From Adineta ricciae (lineage: Eukaryota > Rotifera > Eurotatoria > Adinetida > Adinetidae): a stretch of DNA of 64,000 nucleotides. Under the pieces are notes generated by a model. The model ran no database searches and had not been told where the DNA came from. It saw nothing but the letters and a program-made list of their open reading frames with translations. How positions within the stretch are numbered: the first letter of the stretch is position 1; every line of letters starts with the position of its first letter. Where the stretch lies: positions 1 to 64,000 of the forward strand of contig CAJNOJ010000113.1 of the NCBI GenBank assembly GCA_905250025.1, read 5' to 3'. This document shows positions 24,301 to 35,943 of the stretch, in pieces. The position numbers and the translations under genes were made by a program.

Positions 24301-24987
24301 AAGCATTTGTCAATCAAGAGCATCCGCCTACACCAAATAAGAAACATTCGAAACAACGTTCTAAATCGGTTGGGCATCATGATCACGATGTACAGCAGAC
24401 AACTATAGAGAAACCGACGAAACATCGTCCACCAAAACATGTCTCCCGAACGTGTCAAACATATGAATGCGTTTTTCGAAGAATGGAACGTGAACGGCAA
24501 ACAGAATCGCGGCGATTAAGCGCTTCGGAAAAGTTGAACCAGCAGCGAAAGTCTCAACTACGTTCAAGAACGATGTCACCAAAAAAATACCTTTCTCCAT
24601 ACTTAACTGCTGATCCGTTCAGGTAATTATCTCAATATCTTCTTTCACGCACATGATGAATATTTCTTTGTGTGTAGAATTGAAGAAATACTTCGAAAAC
24701 AGTATTATCAATCTCGAAAAAATCTATCGAAATCATCACCGCTTGTTCGTAATGCATCTCCACGAGGAGGAAAACTAATGATTATTCGACCGACGCTACC
24801 CTTTCATTACGCAGATGCCGTTGACGTTCAACGTATATGTCTTCAATATGCGATCGATCTAGTTCCACAAAATCCCAAATCAAATCATCGGAGCATATCA
24901 ACTACTACGACAAATGTGTCAAACAAAACACCTTCAAATTACAAGGGTCAACGAGCAAATCAGAATATGGCTTCGAAAAAAACTTGA
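21374..24987 (+). CDS. Large disordered Ser/Asn/Gln-rich protein, 1057 aa, 9 exons, unknown function
   Basis: I do not recognise this protein. Seen: exons 21374-21467, 21523-22091, 22142-22770, 22824-22916, 22967-23173, 23238-23478, 23540-24023, 24076-24622 and 24678-24987 sum to 3174 nt, exactly 1058 codons with the stop. The first about 55 residues (ITHGALSFFLNNPLAPQR, then MDTYVSDLSTHIIKDAS) look foldable and amphipathic. Residues 60-800 are low complexity, rich in Ser, Asp, Asn, Gln and Arg with many SP/RS-type phosphorylation sites. The C-terminal 250 residues are basic and contain a second ordered-looking segment (VNVNITLVVKKLSDGENSY; RTCQTYECVFRRMERERQ; DAVDVQRICLQYAIDL). Conserved ends around a variable middle suggest a scaffold or cytoskeletal adaptor, but I assign no role. 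Confidence 0.78.
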
Positions 24988-26670
24988 TTCTGACAAGGAC
25001 ACTTTCTCTTAGTTTAGAAGGATAAAAATATATGAATATGAACGTTTGATAATTGTCACCATCTATGTGAGAAAAGAATAATAATTGAAAAGATAGTTTG
25101 GAAAGAGATGGTTGATGACCTTTACATTTCATGGCAGTAAGAGCAGAGATCAATATATTTAGTTGATGAGGAAGTATTTTTCTATCATTTATTCTTTTAT
25201 AAATCTGAAGGATATATTTAATGTCATTTGAGCATTAACAAAACGCACAGTTTTCTTTGATCACGCATCTGCCGATTATAACGTAGGTAATAGAGAACTG
25301 CGCATCAGTAAGTAGATGAATGTTGCACATAGATGATTGAACTAACACACGATTCATTACAACGTAGGCGTGAATATGATAATCATCTGGTCTTTTCCAT
25401 AATATGGATTCAAACGTGAGTGTAACATAGTACGGAAGCGATCAAGAAATTTTCTGCATGATAACAACTACTTGCCAAGTCATTCTTACATTCAATGGCA
25501 CGTTTCTATTTTGGAAATTCATCAAGAAACACTCCATACGAGAAGAGTTCTGACAATTTATTCGTTTTCCATCAATTGAGACAACTCTTACCGCATATAA
25601 ATATACATCTTTCGTTATAAATATAGTGAGCGTTAATGATAGATCTCTTAAATTTTCTTTTATTCTCTATTGAAGAGTGTATGTAGCGATAAAGATCTTT
25701 CTTGGACCGACTGTCTAATCACACTGGTCTCTATGAGATCAATGCGGTTTTTTCTATTCAACTCCTTTTTAATATCTGAGAAAAAAGAACTAATTATGAA
25801 TACTGAGTGCAGGCAGTAAAAGCTCTATTCTTCCGTCGTTTTATCATGCATGTCTTATTACTTCATCTTATACACAAAATAAGTGGAGAGCCTACGATTC
25901 TACGATGTTATATTGTCTTATCTCATGACTCGTAATCATTTAAATAAATAAGTAAGTCATCCGATAAAAACTAAATCCGTCCGACAACATAATGGAATCG
26001 AAAACAACAATGAACTTATCATTCTTCCAACATTCATACTCTTCGTTCATCTCATTTTGTCTGTGTCACGATAGTAAGTATACTTGTTGAACTACGATAT
26101 TCATTCGGTTCGGTCTGGAAATTGATTTTATCTTTGTTGAATAGATATATATATTTATTGACGTTCTTTCTTTCTTTCGCGCTTGATAGCTTTCTATTGT
26201 CATGCCATTACGGAATGCTAATAATAGTTATCATATTCAAATCAGGAAATACATAAAGAAAAGAAATATGACGCAGATCATATCGCGCTGTTGGGACATG
26301 TGCACCTGCTCGTCAAACGTCTGCTATATCATTTCATTCTATTGTTTCTCGGTAACTGACGTTACCGATATTAATCTTTCTGATTCTCATAATCATTTCC
26401 TGGTTTTAACCTTCATGCAGTACGTATATATGTATGATTGATTAAGTTAAGGTCACAGGTCAGGTTCATTATCCAACAAATGTGATTTCGAAAACGTCAG
26501 ATTTGTAGAGGTACGGTTAAGAATAATATACTCAGCGATTGTATGAGGAAAAAAGAATTTTTTTTCCTTTCTACACATTGGATTAGTTACATTCATATAT
26601 ATCAGAGTAAGATCTCAGTGGTTCCTATGTAATTGCGTAATAACACCTTTAGAAGTAGAAAAAAAAGAGT
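24988..26670. other. Non-coding region before the tRNA array
   Basis: The 1683 bp show no supportable coding frame. A 79-codon plus frame (26202-26441) lacks homology and splice context. Short AT repeats occur near 26140. Confidence 0.55.
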
Positions 26671-26743
26671 CGCCCGAGCAGGGGCTCGAACCCTGGACAT
26701 TGTGGTTAAAAGCCACACGCTCTACCGACTGAGCTACCCGGGC
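26671..26743 (-). tRNA. tRNA-Lys(UUU), copy 1 of 6
   Basis: 73-nt cloverleaf. The acceptor stem GCCCGGG pairs with CTCGGGC, with G as discriminator. The anticodon loop is CTTTTAA inside a TGTGG/CCACA stem, giving anticodon UUU. The A box (TAGCTCAGTCGG) and B box (GGTTCGAGCCC) are good RNA polymerase III promoters. No intron. A T-run follows the 3' end as terminator. Confidence 0.97.
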
Positions 26744-27442
26744 ATGCCTATTGTTGAAGACTTTTTCCTGTCGATCAGTTATATAACACATAAAACCTTA
26801 CTGTTGACAAGTCTGAACGTCATATGAACGGTAAAAAATGTCTAATCAACCTTGGTTCGTATCCCCTACACGCTAGTGTTGCTCATTTTACATTTGATCG
26901 TGCTGCAATTTTTAGAACAGACAGGCCGTGAGCTACTTAATAGAAAATCAGTGGTTCCAAAGTGCGTCACTCAATTCGGTAAACACTATTCATTTGTATG
27001 AACACGTCTAAAAAGGAAAGATCGGTAGAAATGCTGTCTACATGATAATACAACTCATAATGACGATTATTTACTCTAGATATGACTAGTTTTATGAATA
27101 GTAAATATGGTGCCAGCTGTATGAGTAGCGAAGACATTACGTTGCACTATTGGTTCTTAGGTATTTTACAATAAAAATGATGACTAATCATTGACTGTAT
27201 GAATAATAATTTCACCATTGGTAATGCCATTCTCTTTGAATGATTCTCTAACTGCACACGAGTGTATTGAGGAAATAAAACAGAGGGTCTTATTTGTGTT
27301 GATAGAGTTTTCAAACACAAAACTAAATAGTGCAATACGTACAACTTTTAATGCACAGTAAAAAAGTAATCGTGAGTGACCTACGGAACTTGATTAGTAT
27401 ATTAGGGAAAATGAACTGAATTTCCAAGTTGAAAAAAGGAGT
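26744..27442. other. Spacer between tRNA copies 1 and 2
   Basis: The 699 bp hold no gene I can support. The longest frame (27147-27344, minus) has no motif. Confidence 0.5.
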
Positions 27443-27515
27443 CGCCCGAGCAGGGGCTCGAACCCTGGACATTGTGGTTAAAAGCCACACGCTCTACCGA
27501 CTGAGCTACCCGGGC
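27443..27515 (-). tRNA. tRNA-Lys(UUU), copy 2 of 6
   Basis: Gene body identical to copy 1 over all 73 nt, with anticodon loop CTTTTAA. A run of six T follows four bases past the 3' end on the minus strand. Flanks are unlike those of copy 1. Confidence 0.97.
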
Positions 27516-27619
27516 ACGTTTCCTGTGTAGCCAATAGTTGTTTATGCGTTATGTAATCATGACATAAACAAGAAAAAGAATTTTCGAAAACTATATTCTA
27601 TTGAACAAAAAAGGATAGT

Positions 27620-27692
27620 CGCCCGAGCAGGGGCTCGAACCCTGGACATTGTGGTTAAAAGCCACACGCTCTACCGACTGAGCTACCCGGGC
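27620..27692 (-). tRNA. tRNA-Lys(UUU), copy 3 of 6
   Basis: Identical 73-nt body, 104 bp from copy 2. A T-run terminator lies on the 3' side. A and B boxes are intact. Confidence 0.97.
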
Positions 27693-27800
27693 ATGTCTAC
27701 CCTGCACAGTGAATCGTTCTTCTTTATTAAATAATAGTTATAAAGATAGTGCAAGAATTATAGAAAACTATGTATCCCGTTAAAGAAAAAAAAACAAGAT

Positions 27801-27873
27801 CGCCCGAGCAGGGGCTCGAACCCTGGACATTGTGGTTAAAAGCCACACGCTCTACCGACTGAGCTACCCGGGC
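27801..27873 (-). tRNA. tRNA-Lys(UUU), copy 4 of 6
   Basis: Identical 73-nt body, 108 bp from copy 3, with a long T-run on the 3' side. Confidence 0.97.
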
Positions 27874-27964
27874 TGACTTTCACTCCACATTAAATCAAGA
27901 TCTTTCGTTATATAATAGTTGTACCAACAGAAAAAGATCTTTGGCAATATAGAAAAAAGATGAC

Positions 27965-28037
27965 CGCCCGAGCAGGGGCTCGAACCCTGGACATTGTGGT
28001 TAAAAGCCACACGCTCTACCGACTGAGCTACCCGGGC
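27965..28037 (-). tRNA. tRNA-Lys(UUU), copy 5 of 6
   Basis: Identical 73-nt body, 91 bp from copy 4, with a T-run terminator on the 3' side. Confidence 0.97.
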
Positions 28038-28330
28038 ATGTCTATCCTTCAAAGTATGCCAACGTTGTTCGTTACGTAATAATTTGAATAGTAGAAAGAG
28101 AATTTGAAAATGATCTTTGATCAAATAACAGAAGGTTAGGAGCATTCACATAAATTTTATAATGAAGAAAAGAGATTTTTAGCTGTACTGATATAAAAAA
28201 TATCGCTATATACTTTCCTTGAACGATGCGTATGTTTCTGTTATGAGCGGGAAGGAAAAAACTGGCAAGAAATTACATTGAATAAGTTTTTTTCAGAAAA
28301 AAATACGTGATCTCCACGAAAAAAGGTAGT

Positions 28331-28403
28331 CGCCCGAGCAGGGGCTCGAACCCTGGACATTGTGGTTAAAAGCCACACGCTCTACCGACTGAGCTACCCG
28401 GGC
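28331..28403 (-). tRNA. tRNA-Lys(UUU), copy 6 of 6
   Basis: Identical 73-nt body, 293 bp from copy 5, with a six-T terminator. It is the last copy of the array; nothing tRNA-like follows to the right. Confidence 0.97.
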
Positions 28404-30272
28404 ACACTCTCCTCTCTAGAATCATTCCAGTTGTTGCAAAACGATATTTCACAGTTCATACGGTCGCCGAAAATTATCCCTTTGAGTTCGCATCTCAACC
28501 AATACCATTCTCGTCTCTTTGTGTTCTTTGTATTTCTTGTTCGTCATTAGAGTCATTGGAGTCCATGACATACAGATTTGATATTTAATATTGTTTCTTC
28601 GTCTTAGCACTCAATTTATTTCTCCATGGTTGTAATAAAGCACAGACATCATTTTCCGTCATTCACACCAGATTTAATCGAAAATATTTATCAACATCGA
28701 TCGAACGCAAATAACAAACTGCATTATCGATAATAAACCAGAAATGCACAAATTCCATTTTGCGATCTCCGGAAAATCTTCACAACACTTCATTTTCTTC
28801 TCTCATCTAGGTCTGTTTTGTTGACATAGCTAACTAAAAGAGACAGTAAACTTATAAGTAGGAAAAGTACTTCATCTGTCAGAGCTTGCTAGAGTTCACC
28901 ATCCTATAATCTCTCATGAAACTATATAGCGTATCCACCATTTTGATCAGCTTCTTACTAAATATAGAATTCTATGATATATATACTGCTCTAGGTCTAA
29001 TGATAATCTTCTATTTACACTGAAGCTTGCGTTTTTTTGTAATATATATATATATATATATAGAGAGAGAAAAAGTATTTTCATGCAGATATATTTATAA
29101 GTTTCTAATAATTCCTCTTTGTATTTTAACCAATGAACTGAATCTACTCGTTTAATAATATATGAACCTAGACGAAGATTATTAGTTTAGAATGGAGCAC
29201 TACGATGCCGTTATTTACAAAGAATACATGAAAAGAAGAAATCCAAGATTCATCAAGAGTCTATTCAATTTATTATCACACTGTCTCAATATATAGTATG
29301 TGTTACATCGAAAACAGATGAAAAGCTCTTTGTATTGTTATTTATATGTTTTTTTCTGTTTTATTTTATCGCGAAATCACAAAGAGAGATTGGGTTCCTT
29401 TGAAGAAAGCGATGACGTCTGTGTTTAGAAAATATCTAGACAAAAAAAATCAGAATGACAAACGACAACACTAATAGAAATATTCATTCTGCATGGCGCA
29501 TCCTAAAAGGATGAATAATACAAAGAGGATGCGTGCATGTGCTGAAACTGTAATAATTCGATGTTTCTAGCAGAACCCGACGTCGACGTTGAGGACGTAG
29601 ATCAACAGGAAAACGAAGAAGGAGAAGAAAAATTGATGGTAGTTTTCTTTTTTTCTTTTTCTTCTTCTCTCACACTCTTTCTGTCTCTTCTTCTCAATCC
29701 TCTTGTTATTTTGCTCGCTTTCTTGCACTTGAACGTTCTTCAAGCTTTTCTCTTCGCCGTTCTATACTTTATATTCTTTCGTCACTATTCAATAAGACTA
29801 AGTGAAGAAGTATTTTTCTTGTAAATAATATGAGTCGAGATGCAATAATCTTCTTGAGACTACACTATTGAAACAAATTCAGCGTAGGTAACAACTACAA
29901 ACTAATATTCATGTTTAATATATCAGAAAGAAATGCATCGGACATTACCTTCTTCGTCTGATGTCAATGCCGAAGCATTAAGTCGATCGAAAACGGAAAT
30001 GAACTGATGTAAACACTAGCTTTTTTTTCTCTTTATTCAGTCTGTAACTGTAGGCTAATATGCGAGTATCCGAATAAGTTCTCTTACCTTGCTTTGTTAC
30101 TATATATATCTACATATAGCCGCACAATCAAATGAGGTTTTTTTTTCTATATTCGCTTTGTTTCATCAATGACAGAAACGCACTTTGCATCAATCTTAGC
30201 TGATATAATATATGATAGAAATGAGATTATAATCTTTTCATATTATTCTAGATTAGAACGTAATTGAAGAAA
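28404..30272. other. Non-coding region between the tRNA array and the kinase gene
   Basis: The 1869 bp hold an (AT)n(GA)n microsatellite at about 29041-29071. An 87-codon frame at 29561-29824 starts with an acidic stretch and then turns into phenylalanine/serine runs; I do not call it. The kinase promoter should lie at the right end. Confidence 0.5.
29041..29071. repeat. (AT)n(GA)n compound microsatellite
   Basis: Alternating AT units are followed by GA units, the same compound type as near 15382. Non-coding. Confidence 0.8.
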
Positions 30273-31525
30273 ATGGAATCAAATAACGATTCATTACCAT
30301 TATTATCTGACATTAATGAACGTTTTCGTCGTGTACGTGAACTTGGTTCAGGCACTTACGGACGCGTTCTTCTAGCTTTTGACCGTGACCTACAACAACG
30401 TTGCGCTTTAAAAATTCTACCTAAGTCAACGACGAAATATCGTGATTTTCAACGTGAATACAATTATTCTTTATTATTGTCTCCGCATCGTTCCATAATC
30501 AGCACATATGAAGATCGATGTTATCAGACAACGGATGCATTTGTTATAGTACAGGAATATGCGCCATTGGGTGATCTATTTGAATCAATACCCCCGCAAC
30601 GTGGGCTGCCTGAAAAAGCAGTGAAAACTATCATGAAACAAGTTGCATCGGCATTAGAATTCATGCATGATAAGGGATTAGTAAGTGTCGATGTACGTCA
30701 TCGGATAGAAAAACGATGGAATATTCTTTTCCTTTAGGTTCATCGTGACGTAAAACCAGAGAATGTCATGATATTTGATGCAGATTTTCACAAAGTAAAA
30801 TTAATTGACTTTGGTATGACGAGGAAATGTGGTTCATATGTTCGACGTCTTGTTGGAAGTATACCATATTCACCTCCAGAGGTCTGCACTGCAATGAATA
30901 ACGACATACTTGTCTCAACTACCATGGATGTTTGGGCTTTTGGCGTACTTTTATTTTGCTGTTTAACTGGTAAGAATAAGGTTATAAATGAATACTCAAA
31001 ACAAAAGAAACGAATTACTTTTCTAGGTAATTTTCCTTGGGAGCATGCTCAAGAATCGGATGTTTACTATAGTGAGTATTTACAATGGCATAGAAGACAA
31101 CAAGTGCAACGCCGTTGCAAATTGCCGTCACAATGGTACAGATTTACGGGTCGTTTGATGAAATTATTCACAAAAATGCTTGGTAACAGAAGTTCAGAGA
31201 GAAAAATTTGCCGAATAATCTTTAAATAATTTTAGATATTGACGCAACGAAACGCTGTGAAATTACTGAAATCGGCAGATACTACGATGATCGATGGGTC
31301 CATGAGAATAGCTATCGTCGACGTTCGTCGAACGAGGATGAAGGTGTGGAAGAAGATTTTTCATCTTCAGGAAGTGGTGTGGAAACAAATGTAATAACAA
31401 CAGGTTCGACGAGTAACAATGATTTCGAAGAATTAACACAAATGATGAGAAACTCTTTAACAACGTTCGATAAATTACCATCGATGGACAGTCAACAAAC
31501 GATAACATCAACGCAATTCACTTGA
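30273..31525 (+). CDS. SBK-type serine/threonine kinase, 361 aa, 4 exons
   Basis: Seen: exons 30273-30680, 30738-30969, 31027-31182 and 31236-31525 total 1086 nt in frame. The catalytic set is complete: glycine loop GSGTYGRV (residues 25-32), Lys47 (CALKILPK), Glu61 in helix C, HRDVKPENV (HRD at 137-139), DFG at 159-161 (IDFGMTRKCG) and an APE-like PPEV. The family is set by EYAPLGDLFESIPPQ, GSIPYSPPEV, DVWAFGVLLFC and LTGNFPWE, which match vertebrate SBK1-type SH3-binding-domain kinases almost phrase for phrase. The C-terminal 90 residues are Ser/Thr/Glu-rich and lack the proline-rich tail of mammalian SBK1. Substrates of the family are poorly known. The frame extends to a TTG at 30264; the ATG at 30273 is used. 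Confidence 0.92.
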
Positions 31526-32368
31526 ATACGACTACTGTTGATGATGGTGACAATCAAAACGAGCATTTCTCCGTCCGACAATACAGAAAACGAAAAATTC
31601 CAAGAGACTTGTATATTTTCTCCATGTACAATTCTTTGTGTCTATATCATTTATTTTATGTATAAAAGCAAAACATGTTTTCACGTTCTTTCACGGGTAT
31701 ATTTAATGGAAAGAGTGAAGAATAATTTGATTGCTGTTTTCTTATCACTCTACGAAGAAAAAGACTTTTTCATTCTTTGGCCCAAGTGTTTTTAATTGAA
31801 GGACATCACTATTTTCTAAAAATATTTGAATTTTAACAACCAGATTGCCGTTTTCTGTCTGCGTACGCCTATCGACGTATGGGCAATATCACCTGATCTC
31901 AGTTTTTCCTCTGAGCCCACGCCGAAGACAATAACAATACTAATCATTCTATAATTATCTGAGAAAAAACTTCCTCAACAAGATTGACGTCAGATGTGTG
32001 TAACATAATTTGACATCTGAGCAAAAAAAACATCCCGCGAGAATTTCACACGCTAAAGCACGTTCAACGTCATATCATTAGAAAAAAAGGAAGAGTGAAG
32101 AAAAAGAAATCTTTCTAATCTTTTTGTTTTTACGTTATTGGTAATATATTCATGCGAACATCTCTGGAGAGACGTCTGAAATATGTGATGCTCGATGATA
32201 TCTTATTCATCGTGATTGTAAAGAGAACTTTTTTTAATTATTTTCCTGCTTTGAACGACATGTGACATTCATTCATTGACAGTTCTCGCCTGGACGTATA
32301 ATTTTGATCGTTTGTGCGAGACAAAAGGCGACATTTATTTGTTTGATGATGATGATGATCATCATCAT
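31526..32368. other. Convergent intergenic region
   Basis: The 843 bp lie between the kinase and K2P 3' ends. A frame at 31538-31795 is an AT-rich random frame. A GAT/ATC inverted repeat abuts the K2P stop and is listed separately. Confidence 0.5.
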
Positions 32369-32369
32369 C
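32345..32369. repeat. GAT/ATC inverted repeat (perfect 22-bp palindrome core)
   Basis: GAT triplets run into ATC triplets around a central GATC, giving arms of 11 bp. It sits immediately after the K2P stop codon. It could fold as a hairpin in the 3' UTR or simply be a triplet repeat that inverted by chance. Confidence 0.6.
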
Positions 32370-33916
32370 TACACTGAACTTCTCTGTTGAAGTTTATCCG
32401 AACGAATAGTATGGGAACGATGAAAAAGAATATTTTCGTCAAAATCGGTTTTCTTCTGTAATGCATAAGAAGTCTCTTGTTGTGAAGTTCGTCGCGATCG
32501 AACTAATGGTTGTTTTGAACTATTCATTAATTGTTGCTGGTGCTGTTGTTTACGTTTAAACTTTTTCTTACATAATATTGGTATACAAAATGAAAACGAC
32601 GGATGACCACGACAAGAACATAACGATAAATTACTTGAACTATTACCGATCGTAATACGTTGTACACCAATGGGAGTTAATAGCGTTGGAATATCCTCGT
32701 CATCGTCTAAGGTTATGAAACGACCATTCGATGAAATGACATCACCGACAACTCGAACCTGCTGTCGACGACGTTCTTCCAATTCGAAACGTTCGTGTTG
32801 AGACCGTTTGGTATTTGTTTCAACGAAACGCAAGATCAATAGATTACCACTGGATGCAACGATTGTTAAACCTGTTAAGATAAACATGATGCAGAATAAA
32901 ATATATAGCCAACCAACGTTGCCATAATCATTCTTTTGCATAGGAACTAAATCTCCAAAACCTAGAACGAACAGTAGAACATTTTTCTATAAAAAGAAAT
33001 GACGCGCATTCACGTACCAATTGTAGTTCTAAAATACAAATAAAATAGATTGAATTAGTATTGAAATTTTGGGAATTGTTTAAAATAGTTTCTAAAGACT
33101 TATCCTGTAAAAGTATAGACTTGTCCTCTTAAACGCATTCATCTGACATCTATTTATTCTCCAAGATTTACAATGAGAAAACAGGTTTTAATCAGGGTCC
33201 ACACTCAAGTCAAAGTATAAGTCTATAAATCTTCTTGAACTACTTAACTTAGAAGAGAACGATTGACGAGTTGATTTTTCCGAACGGTGTACTTACAAGG
33301 TCAATAGGCAATAATAGAAAGCATCAAAGTAGCGCCAATTTTCATATCGATGAAATACATACGAACCAGTTGCAACAGTCAAAACAGTTAATAATGCTTC
33401 ACATGTTAGCAATTCCATAGCGGTGATTTGCGGTTCCTTTCTTCGTTGGAATTTCCGTTTAATATGTTTTAATACGAATCTGATTAATGCATTCAGTCTT
33501 TCACCCACACTTTGAATCATAATCAGCCACATTGGAATACCAATTAATGCGTACGCTATCGTCACAGCACGTCCGGCTAATGTATTTGGTATTGCATGAC
33601 CATAACCAATCAATGCGAGCACGACTGTTGCGTAGTAGAACGATCCGATAAATTTCCATTGTTTCTTATGGAATTGTAAACGTAGTTGAACAGTATGAGT
33701 GAGATTTCGAAATTCTTGATCACTGATATTGTGTCTCTGTTGAAAAGAAAGAATTCGCGCTGTTAAATTCTCATGACGAAGAGATTCATCAGCTGATTCA
33801 AGGCGATCAAATATAGCTGCACCGATAACCAGATAAACAAGTGTTATGATAACATATGCTAATGTACGATAACTTTGTATTCGGCTGGGTGCTGTCGAAC
33901 CGGGCGTTAGTAACAT
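32369..33916 (-). CDS. TASK-like two-pore-domain potassium channel (KCNK3/9 type), 407 aa, 3 exons including an 11-nt microexon
   Basis: Background-type K+ channel subunit of the plasma membrane. Seen: exons 33297-33916, 33018-33028 and 32369-32961 total 1224 nt, 408 codons with the stop. Topology is M1 (RTLAYVIITLVYLVIGAAIF), a long extracellular cap, P1, M2, a basic loop, M3, P2 and M4 followed by the TASK-type LILRF motif. M1, WKFIGSFYYATV, GERLNALIRFVLK and HRYENWRYFDAFYYC match TASK channels closely. P1 reads ALIGYGH (101-107) where family members have TTIGYGH: the filter threonine is Leu102, and the Thr before it is Ala101. His107, the TASK proton-sensing position, is kept. P2 is standard TTIGFGD (208-214). 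The C-terminal tail has basic and Gln/Ser-rich segments with 14-3-3-like RRTS. An upstream TTG frame is ignored; ATG 33916 is first. Confidence 0.93.
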
Positions 33917-35943
33917 GAAAAGTAAATGAATGTAACCACAATAAAAAAAAACAGTTCTTGTTGCTGATATAAAGGAAAAATCGTCAAGACGTGAGTAGTA
34001 AGAACACAATAAAAATGTTCAGATTTGTTATCTGATTTAATAATCTAGAAGAGTAGAAATGTGCTATTCGAATATAAATAATAAATCATCCAACTGCGCA
34101 GTCGTTGGATCGCATTCTTCCACTTGTTAACTCTTATCTCGAACAGAATGGCGAATACATGTCAACTACGAGTTAATCCAGTTGGTCAATTAAATGCGAG
34201 AACATGAGACAGAAGCCTTCGACGATTAAACAACGTATAAACAAATCAATCAGTCAATGTTAAGCAAAAAAAGAAAAGATCTCATATTTCCACAATCTAA
34301 TTGTTATGCATATATGTGAGACATGTTGATGCATAATTCGATGTTACTACAAATAGATGCAACAAAAGGAGAAAAAAACGGAAGTGTTCGGAATAACTGA
34401 TTTCTAACTCGGTTGATTCTGTGCGAAGTCGAGTGTAGGAGATAGCATATCAATGAATGACTGAAAAGTCAACACAAGAGTGAAAAGATGAAAACGTGTT
34501 TTTCGATCGAAAATTCTTCTGATAATTGAATAAGACGAGTAAACAACCGTTCGTGATCTTTTCCTCGCGCTACATCCGAGTCCCTATATCCGTTATATAA
34601 ATCATACTAGTATAACTCAATCAATACTTACAGCTAATTGAGAATCAAAGCGAACGTCAGACAGAGTGAACGACGATACCAAAGTGAAGGGGAAAAGCAA
34701 TAAAAACTTCCATTATCATCAAGTACTCTTTTTTTCTCTAGGTGATGTCATTCGGTCTAAACAAGAGAAAAGGATTAACGAATAAAGCAAAAAATCAGAA
34801 GAATAGATAATAATTTGTTTAATAATTCATGCAATTATATTTAGAAGATCTTCTACTCAATTATTAGCTAGTCACAGATCCAGTTGTCTAATAAGAAAAT
34901 GCCTTTTATTACTATGTTTTCTTCTTTTTTTTTCTTTGCTATATTCATCATCAAACACATAGGATCTTAGCCGAGAATGACAGGAGAAATCTTTCTTTTC
35001 CTTAGTTTTTCCTTTTCAAATGAACATGCAACAATAACAAAGATTAAAGAAAAAGCTGAGAAAAAGAAATATGACACGAAGAAAGTTTTCCAGTTTTTTT
35101 TCCACGGTTGGCTGCTGCTTTTCTTTCTTTTTGTTCTAATGGGCTTCCAAAAATTGCGTCAGATTTCTCCTTTGTTTGGTTGTATCAATGCAAATGTATC
35201 AATATGAACTGAATGGATGCCAATTAGCTCCGAACGTGCTTGTTTTATCTTACCAGACATGAGTACCATTATTCAACAAGTCCCTGTCACAAGGAAACAT
35301 GTTGTTATGCAGATATATCATGATAAAAGCTGTCTTATTCTTTGATATTGACTAAACACGTTTGTCTTCTTTATATTCGTACTGAATAAAGCAAAAATAT
35401 CACCGTTGTACCATTATCTCCATCTGTTACTCGACATTATTGAATACGAAGAGATTCCACTTATCATGACAAAAAAAATCGAGCACATTATTTACAGGAA
35501 ATCGAATGTGATTAATTGGCTTTCGAGAGTGGCAAGATATTATCAGGTGAACACCGGAACAACATCATCAATGCAAATGGAACGACATGCACGGCATTCG
35601 AAATCAAGTAACTGTACAATTTAACTAATTCATATTGGCACGAGAAGATTTGGTACGAATGTTTGGAATTTTAAAGGAACAGAAAGCTCAAGGCGATGTA
35701 ATTTAACAGTTCAATGATCTATGAGAATTGTCTTTCGTTCACAATCGATTATACGCAGTCAAAATCCAACTCACTCGATTCTATCAGAAATATAAGGTTT
35801 CCTTTCCGATATCTAAGTTATGGCCTTTGTATTCGTTGAAACAGACGAACAGACACTGATGAATTTTCTTTTGCGAAACAAAAATATAGACTGACAAAAT
35901 GACAATAGATATTTACAAGAGACAGAAAAACGATCCGTTAGGA
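33917..35943. other. Non-coding region upstream of the K2P gene
   Basis: The 2027 bp contain the K2P promoter and the 3' flank of the four-TM gene. Frames at 34977-35207 and 35406-35624 have no recognisable motif or splice context. No RNA gene is recognised. Confidence 0.5.

Noticed and set aside
26820-26900. Possible extra tRNA-like fragment (GGTTCGTATCCC)
   Set aside because: Only a T-arm-like word is present; no acceptor stem or anticodon arm pairs with it.
26671-28403. Regularly spaced identical repeats resembling a CRISPR-like array
   Set aside because: The repeats fold as tRNA-Lys cloverleaves with polymerase III boxes and terminators; spacers are irregular in length.
29561-29824. 87-codon plus-strand frame with an acidic start (DVDVEDVDQQENEEGEE)
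   Set aside because: After the first third it degenerates into Phe/Ser/Leu runs from T-rich DNA; no homology, splice partners or conserved neighbours support it.
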